NCBI RefSeq assembly: GCF_024398015.1
Contig: NZ_CP073747.1
Coordinates: forward strand, 568,501-632,500
Direction: 5' to 3'
DNA length: 64,000 nt
DNA from: Kordiimonas sp. SCSIO 12610
GTDB lineage: Bacteria > Pseudomonadota > Alphaproteobacteria > Sphingomonadales > Kordiimonadaceae
Part shown: one piece after another, positions 57,504 to 64,000 of the stretch
How the letters are laid out: each line of letters begins with the position of its first letter
Numbering within the stretch: position 1 is the stretch's first letter
Made by a program: the position numbers and the translations under genes
The notes under the pieces: model-generated
The model's database searches: none
What the model was told of the DNA's origin: nothing
The model's input: only the letters and a program-made list of their open reading frames with translations

Positions 57504-58343
57504 ATGAGTAAGTTTGTAAATTTGCTTTTTATAGTTTTGGCTGTGGTAATGCTTGATGAGAGAGTATTGATTGCTCAGACTGGCTCTGAAAACGATAATC
57601 AAGCGCAGATTGCACCGCAAGCTTATTTGATCGGCCCTAATGATGTAATCGGTATTTCTGTTTTCAGACAGCCGGATCTAAGTGTACAGTTGCGTGTCGC
57701 TTCTGACCAAAGTATCTTGATGCCAATTGTCGGTAAGGTCTTTGTAGGAGGTTTTTCTGAACAAGAGGCTGCCAAGATTGTAGAGAAAGCCCTGCAAGAG
57801 GGTGGCGTTGTGAAAAACCCCGCTGTTGCAGTCCAGGTTTCACAGTTTGCTAGTCAGCAAGTCTCCGTCTTGGGGTTTGTGGCGCGCCCGGGGAGTTACA
57901 CGCTAGACAGGGCAACGAGACTATCAAGTATTTTGGCTCAGGCAGGAGGTGCGACCTCCTCTGCATCAAATGAATTATTATTTACAGACTATGACCCTAA
58001 GAGCGGTGCGGTAGAACGCTATGTTATCAATGTCGACGAATTATTAAGCGGAAATATATCTTCACAAGATAGGTACGTTGGTAATGGTGATGTAATATTT
58101 GTACCCGAAACAAAGTATTTTTATATCTATGGTGAAGTGCGGAATCCTGGCAGGTACCGCTTTCAGCAAGGTTTAACCTTGGAGCAAGGTCTTGCAATTG
58201 CTGGAGGTACAACTGAGCTTGGTTCGCGTAATGGCATAAAACGTAGGGAAGTTGAAAAAAACAAACCGAAGTTAAGAGGGGCGGATCTCTCGGAGGTTAT
58301 TAAGGTTGGTGATGTCTTTTACATTCCGCAAAGATTATTTTAA
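57504..58343 (+). CDS. Wza-like polysaccharide export protein (EpsE-type)
   Basis: A 279-residue periplasmic/outer-membrane export protein. It has a signal peptide from MSKFVNLLF to about residue 25, then the poly-export domain GPNDVIGISVFRQPDLSV with a first SLBB-like repeat (QVSVLGFVARPGSYTL), then a second SLBB repeat (YIYGEVRNPGRYRFQQG). It ends with DVFYIPQRLF. I prefer the ATG at 57504, with GGAAG five bases before it, over an ATG at 57480. It lacks the lipobox of Wza. It exports polymer with the EpsF/EpsG proteins. Confidence 0.85.
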   Translation: MSKFVNLLFIVLAVVMLDERVLIAQTGSENDNQAQIAPQAYLIGPNDVIGISVFRQPDLSVQLRVASDQSILMPIVGKVFVGGFSEQEAAKIVEKALQEGGVVKNPAVAVQVSQFASQQVSVLGFVARPGSYTLDRATRLSSILAQAGGATSSASNELLFTDYDPKSGAVERYVINVDELLSGNISSQDRYVGNGDVIFVPETKYFYIYGEVRNPGRYRFQQGLTLEQGLAIAGGTTELGSRNGIKRREVEKNKPKLRGADLSEVIKVGDVFYIPQRLF

Positions 58344-58417
58344 GCAATTAACGAAAAATAAAATATGAAAGCTTTAGTGATACTACTATTAAGTATTTTG
58401 GCGAAAGGACGCTTCAA

Positions 58418-59869
58418 ATGAGTTTGATGCAAGTTTTTGGAATTTTGAAAGCACGTTTTTACGTTATTCTTATAACGATTGCATTCGCGACTGTAACTGC
58501 ATTTGCCGTTGTGTCCTTTCTCCCGAAGCAATATCGAGCGGTTTCTACTGTTTTGTTAGATAGTTCTACGCCTGACCCCGTGACAGGCTTGGTTATGTCC
58601 GCGGGATCAATGCGCACACATGTTCGGACGCAGATACGCCTTATTAAATCAGAGAGGGTGGCGCGAAAGGTTGTCCGCGATTTAGGGCTTACGCGATCCA
58701 CCTTTTTCCTTAATGAATTTGCTCAAACTGATAAACGTCAGGAAGATTTGGAATATTGGATAAGTAGACGAATTATTGGTAATTTAGATGTTGCTAATGT
58801 TGGCGTAAGTGAAATTATTGCGATTAGTTACACGGGTACTTCACCTAATATTGCGGCTCAGCTTGCGAATGCTTTTGTTGATGCGTACATCAGCATTGAT
58901 CTTGATTTACGTGTTGAGCCAGCTAAACGAAATTCACAGTGGTTTGCGAGTCAGCTTAATATCCTTCAACAAAATCTAAACAATGCACAACGTCGGTTGA
59001 CTGATTTTCAGCAGGCCAGGGGCATTTTGGACGTTTCTGATGATGTAGATGCCGAAAATACGAAGTTGGTTGATTTAACTCAGCGTTATACTGCGTCATT
59101 ATCTGATATTAGTGAAGCCAAGACATTATATGCTCAACTAGAAGCATTTGACGAAGCTGGTGGAAAAGGTGATGAACTTCCAGAGTTTTTAACCAATGGA
59201 AGATTACAGCAGTGGCGTGATGAGTATACGAAACTTGCAGGTGCTCTCGCAGAGCGTTCAGAACAATTAGGCGATAACCACCCAGAGATTTTAGCTATAA
59301 AAGCTCGTAAGGATGTAGCCCAAGCGCAGATTGTTGAAGAGATTAAAAAATTGAGATCGTCACTAGCTGCACGTGTACGTATTGCAGAAGAAAAGTCAGC
59401 TGTCTTGGAAGGCGAACTTAATCAGCAAAAGAGCAATATGTTGTCTCTTAGAAAAGATAAAGATCAACTAGACTTGCTACGCCGCGAAGTGGATATTAGG
59501 AAAGCTGAATATGATGACGCATTCCGGCGAGCTGGTACTCTTCGTTTGGAAGGTGACTTAGGACAAACTGGTGTCGTTGTAATGGAAGAGGCGATTCCGC
59601 CACTTGAACACGCTTTCCCACAAAAGACATTGTCTCTAGCTTTGGCTCTAGGGGCAGGAACTGTGCTTGGCGTCGCTTTATCATTCCTTCTTGAGATGAT
59701 TGATCGTCGCGTCCGATCACATAAAGATTTAGAGCAAATTACAGGTAAGCCAGTTCTGACGGTTTTGGTTGCGGGCAAGTCATCGTCCTCTAGATGGCCT
59801 AAATTAATTTCTAGAAGAAAAAAGAAAGCTCCGAAGGCAATAAAAGAGTTACCTGCTGCAGCGGAATAG
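58418..59869 (+). CDS. epsF: Chain-length determinant protein EpsF
   Basis: A 483-residue Wzz/GumC-type protein. It has an inner-membrane helix (about residues 14-33), a periplasmic domain with a long coiled coil (about 170-380), a second transmembrane helix (about 410-430) and a short basic C-terminus. The family start MSLMQVFGILKARFYVILIT and the PxxP segment PPLEHAFPQKTLSLALALG support the EpsF assignment. It controls chain length in polymer export together with EpsG, which follows 11 bp later. Confidence 0.9.
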   Translation: MSLMQVFGILKARFYVILITIAFATVTAFAVVSFLPKQYRAVSTVLLDSSTPDPVTGLVMSAGSMRTHVRTQIRLIKSERVARKVVRDLGLTRSTFFLNEFAQTDKRQEDLEYWISRRIIGNLDVANVGVSEIIAISYTGTSPNIAAQLANAFVDAYISIDLDLRVEPAKRNSQWFASQLNILQQNLNNAQRRLTDFQQARGILDVSDDVDAENTKLVDLTQRYTASLSDISEAKTLYAQLEAFDEAGGKGDELPEFLTNGRLQQWRDEYTKLAGALAERSEQLGDNHPEILAIKARKDVAQAQIVEEIKKLRSSLAARVRIAEEKSAVLEGELNQQKSNMLSLRKDKDQLDLLRREVDIRKAEYDDAFRRAGTLRLEGDLGQTGVVVMEEAIPPLEHAFPQKTLSLALALGAGTVLGVALSFLLEMIDRRVRSHKDLEQITGKPVLTVLVAGKSSSSRWPKLISRRKKKAPKAIKELPAAAE

Positions 59870-59880
59870 AGATATTATAA

Positions 59881-60762
59881 ATGAATAAAAATATTGAAAA
59901 TATTGGCCGTAGTCACTCTGAAGGCCAATGGGACAATAATAAAATCGGTCAAATTTTACTGGGCTTGGGTAAATTGAACGAGGAGCAAGTTCAAGATATT
60001 TTGGCTTTGCAAGACAGTCAGGATTTATCCTTTGGTGCTGCTGCGCAGAAGCTCAATCTGGTATCTACACAAGATATCGACGAAGCGATTGCACAACAAT
60101 TTAATTACGCGATCTTGGCCCCTGGAGCCGACAGTTTTTCTGATGAATTGCATGTTGCATACAAGCCGTTTGGCGATGAAGCCGAAGCAATTCGTGCGCT
60201 TAGAAGCCAGCTTTTGCTGGGTTGTTTGGAGCAAGGTAGACGCGCAATCGCTGTTATGTCGCCGAATAAGAATTCTGGAACGAGTTATCTGACGGCTAAT
60301 TTAGCAATTTCATTTGCGCAGTTAGGCTTAAAGGCATGTTTGATTGATGCAAACCTTCGTACGCCAAGGGTTGCGAATATTTTTGGTTTGAAAGAGAGGA
60401 CACCGGGACTTAGTGATGTACTTCTGGGGCAGCACGGTGTTGAAGAGGTTATTTTACGTAACCTCTTCCCTAATCTGGGTGTGATTCCCTCAGGGCGTAA
60501 ACCACCTAACCCACAAGAGTTATTAGGTCGGCATGAGTTAGTGTGGATGCTTTCGCAGCTTTTGAGTGACTTTGATGTTATCCTTTTTGATACACCTTCA
60601 ATGAACACTACTGCCGATGCTCGGACTGTGGCTGCCCGAGTAGGAACAGCCCTTCTTGTTGCCCGTCAGCACAAAACATTGGCTCAGGATATCGAAGCTG
60701 CAACGAACGAGTTAAATGCTGGCGATATTGAGTTAGTTGGTACTGTATTAAACAGATACTAA
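59881..60762 (+). CDS. epsG: EpsG-type tyrosine kinase-like protein
   Basis: A 293-residue cytoplasmic protein. An N-terminal GspE/MshE-type domain (about 20-80, IGQILLGLGKLNEEQVQDIL) is fused to a BY-kinase P-loop domain. Walker A reads MSPNKNSGTSYLTANLA, so the usual GKS/T lysine is absent. Walker A' is KACLIDANLRTP and Walker B is DVILFDTPS. No tyrosine cluster is visible at the C-terminus. The missing lysine makes kinase activity doubtful. Its stop overlaps the exosortase ATG by one base. Confidence 0.85.
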   Translation: MNKNIENIGRSHSEGQWDNNKIGQILLGLGKLNEEQVQDILALQDSQDLSFGAAAQKLNLVSTQDIDEAIAQQFNYAILAPGADSFSDELHVAYKPFGDEAEAIRALRSQLLLGCLEQGRRAIAVMSPNKNSGTSYLTANLAISFAQLGLKACLIDANLRTPRVANIFGLKERTPGLSDVLLGQHGVEEVILRNLFPNLGVIPSGRKPPNPQELLGRHELVWMLSQLLSDFDVILFDTPSMNTTADARTVAARVGTALLVARQHKTLAQDIEAATNELNAGDIELVGTVLNRY

Positions 60763-61679
60763 TGGGGGATAGTGTGGCAGACAATACAAACACTCGAATT
60801 ACACTTGATTGGCAAGAAATTGGGCAAGATATGCTCAGTTCAGGTTTCTGGCTGGTAGCTATTGCCCTAACAGCTATATATACTGCCACAACAGTGTTGA
60901 TGATCGAAGGTCCATGGCAAACAGATCAGGATAGCCACGGACCTTTTATTTTGCTTATTGTCGCACTTATAATATTACTCAAAGCACATAAGTTGCGTAA
61001 AATTAAAGCACCAAAAACCAGCTATCTAGGGTGGTTGTCCCTTCTGGGAGGTTTGTTCTTTTATGTTATCGGACATTCCCAAAGTTTGATGTTGTTAGAC
61101 GCGGGATCAATTATTCCAGTTTTGGGAGGATTGATCCTGATTACGAAGGGGAAAGAAGGCTTAAAGGAACTAATTTTCCCACTCTGTTTTCTGATTTTTG
61201 CTGTTCCCATGCCGGGTTGGCTAATGGATAGCCTAACGCAGCCGATGAAGCTCGCTTTATCTGATCAAGTTGTGAATTTGTTATATTACTATGGCTACCC
61301 AGTAGGTCAGAATGGGGTAATCTTATATATTGAACAATATCAGCTACTCGTTAAGGATGCGTGCGTTGGCCTGAATTCACTACATAGTCTGGCGGCAGTT
61401 GGTATCATATATATCTACCTGTCCAAGCCTAGCCATCTTCTTCATACACTCTTTCTTTTGCTAATCATTGTTCCGGCTGCCTACGCAGCTAATCTCGTGC
61501 GAGTGATCGCATTGGTGTTGATAACATATTATTTTGGGGAAGCAGCTGGCCAGGGTTTCCTCCATGATTTCGCAGGTTTAGTCATGTTTGTAACGGCATT
61601 GTTGCTGTTCATTGCAATTGATAGTGTGATATTTTTTGGAATTGTAAGGTATAAAAAAAGAAAGGCTGCAATCTCATGA
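60762..61679 (+). CDS. xrtB: Exosortase, XrtB-like (EpsH family)
   Basis: A 305-residue polytopic membrane protein of the exosortase family, predicted to cleave PEP-CTERM proteins at the membrane. The triad is C201 (in VKDACVGLNSL), R247 (ANLVRVIAL) and H268 (GFLHDFAGL). The Cys motif reads ACVGL rather than the common ACSGL. The run GYPVGQNGVILYIEQYQLL resembles exosortase B sequences, so I call it XrtB-like; XrtA is the alternative. No EpsI domain is fused. Start and stop overlap the neighbouring genes (TAATG, then ATGA). Confidence 0.85.
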   Translation: MGDSVADNTNTRITLDWQEIGQDMLSSGFWLVAIALTAIYTATTVLMIEGPWQTDQDSHGPFILLIVALIILLKAHKLRKIKAPKTSYLGWLSLLGGLFFYVIGHSQSLMLLDAGSIIPVLGGLILITKGKEGLKELIFPLCFLIFAVPMPGWLMDSLTQPMKLALSDQVVNLLYYYGYPVGQNGVILYIEQYQLLVKDACVGLNSLHSLAAVGIIYIYLSKPSHLLHTLFLLLIIVPAAYAANLVRVIALVLITYYFGEAAGQGFLHDFAGLVMFVTALLLFIAIDSVIFFGIVRYKKRKAAIS

Positions 61680-62386
61680 TTAAGCGCCCTCCCTTACAGA
61701 TTGTCGTTATTGTTTGCTTTCTGTTGTTTGCAGGAGTTTTGGGCCAGTATCTCAAACCAACTGAGTTTTCAACAGTTGTGGCCGCTGATTTTGTGTTGGA
61801 AGATATAGTGCCAACAGAGTTCGGCGAATGGTATGAGGATCAGTATATTAAAGCTGTCCAGCCATTAGAGCAGAGTACCTTGGCGGATAAAATTTATAAT
61901 CAGTCGATTTCCAGAAGTTACAGAAACGCCAATGGTGATTTGATTATGCTTGTGATCGCCTATGGGCGCCATCAGAGCGATAACTTGCAACTACATCTCC
62001 CTGAGACGTGTTACGCTGCTAATGGTTTTAAGGTAGGAAATCCCGTTGTAGCTAAAATTCCGTTGGAACAAGGTGGTGCAGGCTTATTGCCAGCAAAACG
62101 GCTCTTTACTTCGAATGGTCCAAGGCGGGAGCCCGTTACATACTGGACACGCGTTGGTGATGATATCCCGGTATCTCAGCGTGAACGGCAGATTGGTAAA
62201 TTATTGTATGGGCTATCAGGTAAAATCCCTGATGGCATACTAATTAGGGTTTCCAGCTTTGGTGACTTGAATGATCAGTCCTTTGAACTTCATGACACCT
62301 TTATACAAGATTTGTTAGCCATCGTACCTGAGGATACTTTACCTTTGTTCCTCGGCAACTTATCTTCCAAGCAGGAAATATTGTAA
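61676..62386 (+). CDS. epsI: EpsI exosortase-associated protein
   Basis: A 236-residue protein with an N-terminal membrane helix (about 7-25) and a periplasmic EpsI domain. The signature segment is LQLHLPETCYAANGFKVGN (about 103-121), which aligns with the family's CYxxxGF motif. It overlaps the exosortase gene by four bases (ATGA). EpsI proteins accompany exosortases and polysaccharide synthesis; the exact role is not known. Confidence 0.88.
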   Translation: MIKRPPLQIVVIVCFLLFAGVLGQYLKPTEFSTVVAADFVLEDIVPTEFGEWYEDQYIKAVQPLEQSTLADKIYNQSISRSYRNANGDLIMLVIAYGRHQSDNLQLHLPETCYAANGFKVGNPVVAKIPLEQGGAGLLPAKRLFTSNGPRREPVTYWTRVGDDIPVSQRERQIGKLLYGLSGKIPDGILIRVSSFGDLNDQSFELHDTFIQDLLAIVPEDTLPLFLGNLSSKQEIL

Positions 62387-62472
62387 TTTTAAGCGAATTG
62401 TCTCGATAAAATAGTAATTTCAAGGTAGTTTATTTTTAGTTAGATCTTTAAAAGTGGGGCGGAGATTTTAGA

Positions 62473-63438
62473 ATGAAATTTGTTTCTTTTTGCAGCATTG
62501 TGGCTTTGAGTTTGTTTTTAACGGGTTGTGGTTCCAGCAATGAAACAGCTGATGAAAACGCTGCGGCTGGAGGTAATAAAACAGTTGGAGACGATGGTTT
62601 AATTCTTGAAGGCCAGGTTGTTGCCCAGGTAAATGGCGAAGAAATAACTATCCACGAACTTAATGTTGAAATAGCGCGTTTGAATATACCGGTTGATGCT
62701 GACCGCCGACCTATCGAGGAAAATGTCTTACGTTCAATCGTATCGCGTAAGGTCTTTGAACAACAGGCGAAAGCTGCTGGTTTGGATCGTAGTCCTGAAG
62801 TGCTGTTGGATCTGCGTCGAACACGGTCCGCACTACTTGCGCAGGCTTACATTCGGTCACGCTCGAACGAGCGACCTGTCGTATCAAGGCGTGAGGCAGA
62901 TCAATATGTACTTGATAACCCAGACTTTTTCGCTAATCGAACTTACTATATTTTTGATTCTATTGTTGTACCGTCTTCCAGTTTACCAGAAGAATTGAAA
63001 GATGAGTATGAAGCGGTTGGCAACCTGAATGATATTGAAAGTGATCTTCTTGCCAAAGATACACAGCATCAGCGTCGCCCTTATACAATTTATTCAGAGA
63101 CATTGCCTGCTGCGATGAGAGAAAAGATGCCTGAACTACAGCGTGATCGTACCGTCTTTTTCCTCGTTCAGGGTGCTAATACATTCATCACCCAGTTCCA
63201 GGAAAGTCGACCAGCTGTGCTTGCAGGTGAAGAAGCAATTGACGCTGCGCTTAGTGTTTTAAGAAACCAAAAAGCGAGAGAGTTTTTAACATCGATAGAG
63301 TTAGATGCAATTAACTCTGCTGATATTAAATACTTGGGTGATTTCACGAGTCTCGGTGAGCAACCTAGCAATTTACTTGAGAACAAAATACAGGATGAAA
63401 TAAAAGATACTGTGAATTCAACTGATATCGATCAATAA
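62473..63438 (+). CDS. epsD: EpsD family peptidyl-prolyl isomerase-like lipoprotein
   Basis: A 321-residue lipoprotein with lipobox LTGC (C19). A SurA-like helical region follows (about 50-135, VVAQVNGEEITIHELNVEIA), then a parvulin-like central part (about 140-250). It matches the EpsD family of the exopolysaccharide/exosortase clusters. Conserved parvulin catalytic residues are not obvious, so it may act as a chaperone. It precedes the pyruvyltransferase gene and follows epsI by 86 bp. Confidence 0.85.
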   Translation: MKFVSFCSIVALSLFLTGCGSSNETADENAAAGGNKTVGDDGLILEGQVVAQVNGEEITIHELNVEIARLNIPVDADRRPIEENVLRSIVSRKVFEQQAKAAGLDRSPEVLLDLRRTRSALLAQAYIRSRSNERPVVSRREADQYVLDNPDFFANRTYYIFDSIVVPSSSLPEELKDEYEAVGNLNDIESDLLAKDTQHQRRPYTIYSETLPAAMREKMPELQRDRTVFFLVQGANTFITQFQESRPAVLAGEEAIDAALSVLRNQKAREFLTSIELDAINSADIKYLGDFTSLGEQPSNLLENKIQDEIKDTVNSTDIDQ

Positions 63439-63563
63439 ATAAAAGCGAGTAAGTGTCAGGAATATTTTGTTCAGTATATCTTGCGGTATCGAGTTCAAAG
63501 ATGTCGATACTACATAGAACATTAATATAAGAATGCCTGAATTATGACGTTGAAGAGGTATTT

Positions 63564-64000
63564 ATGTCATCTGGGTTACTAACTATCGGCTTGTTTTGGC
63601 ATTCTCCGAATTCTGACAATTTGGGCGTAGGGGCACTTACAATTGCTAATATCGAGCTACTTAACAAAGCGGCTCAAAGGGCAGGCGTAAATCTAAAATT
63701 TATAATTTTTGGCTACCTCGATAATCGTGATGTGTATGTAAAGGCTGATAATATCGAAACCGTAGCCCTTAACGGAAAACTTGTAGCGCTACCTTGGCAT
63801 GGCCTTGGGAAACACTTAAAACAATGTGATGTCATGTTTGATATTGGCGGTGGCGATAGTTTCGCAAGCATTTATGGCTGGAAACGGATTACGTATTTTC
63901 TGATCTCTAAATGGCGAACAGTGCTAAGTGGATGCCCACTAATATTGTCACCTCAAACAATTGGCCCATTCGATCGAGGTTTCATGACATGGTTCGCCGG
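63564..64000 (+). CDS. Polysaccharide pyruvyltransferase (3'-truncated)
   Basis: The first 145 codons of a polysaccharide pyruvyl transferase (WcaK-like), read from the sequence; the gene runs off the right edge. The start MSSGLLTIGLFWHSPNSDNL is the typical N-terminal strand and nucleotide-sugar-like motif. FDIGGGDSFASIYGWKR and LILSPQTIGPF are conserved in the family. It transfers pyruvate from PEP to a sugar in the polymer. GAGG lies five bases before the ATG. It indicates a pyruvylated exopolysaccharide. Confidence 0.85.
   Translation, partial: MSSGLLTIGLFWHSPNSDNLGVGALTIANIELLNKAAQRAGVNLKFIIFGYLDNRDVYVKADNIETVALNGKLVALPWHGLGKHLKQCDVMFDIGGGDSFASIYGWKRITYFLISKWRTVLSGCPLILSPQTIGPFDRGFMTWFA

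Overview
The window is one continuous stretch of an alphaproteobacterial chromosome of moderate GC content. The evidence is the gene order and marker families: an rplU-rpmA / obg-proB-proA-nadD-rsfS-rlmH-gpmI-envC-ctpA-yibQ-rppH run, an F1-only atpHAGDC operon, the TrcR (DUF1013) cell-cycle regulator, DUF1192, and an Entner-Doudoroff sugar operon. A PEP-CTERM protein together with an exosortase/Eps locus narrows it to an exopolysaccharide-making, probably aquatic lineage. A Kordiimonas-like organism fits, but genus is a guess. I see no rRNA, tRNA, CRISPR array, insertion sequence or prophage.

Layout. 1-7.1 kb: end of a small heat-shock protein gene, DUF1192, a quinone oxidoreductase, trcR, two small DUF465 genes, ubiX, a TIGR02444 protein, a diguanylate cyclase and purE-purK. 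7.1-10 kb: a YjhX-type protein, a methyltransferase, a small transaldolase and a lone PEP-CTERM protein. 10-17.5 kb: priA and the F1 ATP synthase operon. 17.5-29.4 kb, minus strand: a long housekeeping run for RNA decapping, cell-wall hydrolase control, glycolysis, ribosome maturation, NAD and proline synthesis, and Obg. 29.4-32.4 kb: a NIT-domain chemoreceptor, then L27 and L21. 32.7-34.0 kb: a membrane protein, an ECF-type sigma factor and a probable membrane anti-sigma. 34-38.7 kb: nitronate monooxygenase, an NTF2-like protein, an M1 metallopeptidase and its DUF6702 partner.

38.7-48.6 kb is a carbon-metabolism island. A minus-strand operon glk-zwf-pgl-edd-eda converts glucose to pyruvate and glyceraldehyde-3-phosphate. 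A LacI-family regulator is divergent from it, and a PEP-carboxylase-like gene follows. A perfect 18-bp palindrome overlaps the glk promoter, and a near-identical site sits in the PEP-carboxylase-like gene's promoter, so one regulator probably controls both units. The PEP carboxylase homologue has changed active-site motifs.

48.6-52.5 kb: an Lrp-type regulator, a YeiH-type exporter, a class IV aminotransferase and small membrane proteins. 52.5-55.8 kb: a type I secretion ABC transporter and adaptor with no visible substrate. 56.1-64 kb: a plus-strand exopolysaccharide/exosortase locus running outer-membrane barrel, Wza-like export protein, EpsF, EpsG, exosortase, EpsI, EpsD and a polysaccharide pyruvyltransferase cut by the window edge. 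The exosortase would process PEP-CTERM proteins such as the one at 9.2 kb.

The best leads for something undescribed are the LacI operator pair linked to the divergent PEP-carboxylase-like protein, the three-gene sigma cassette at 32.8-34.0 kb, and the exosortase locus with its distant substrate.
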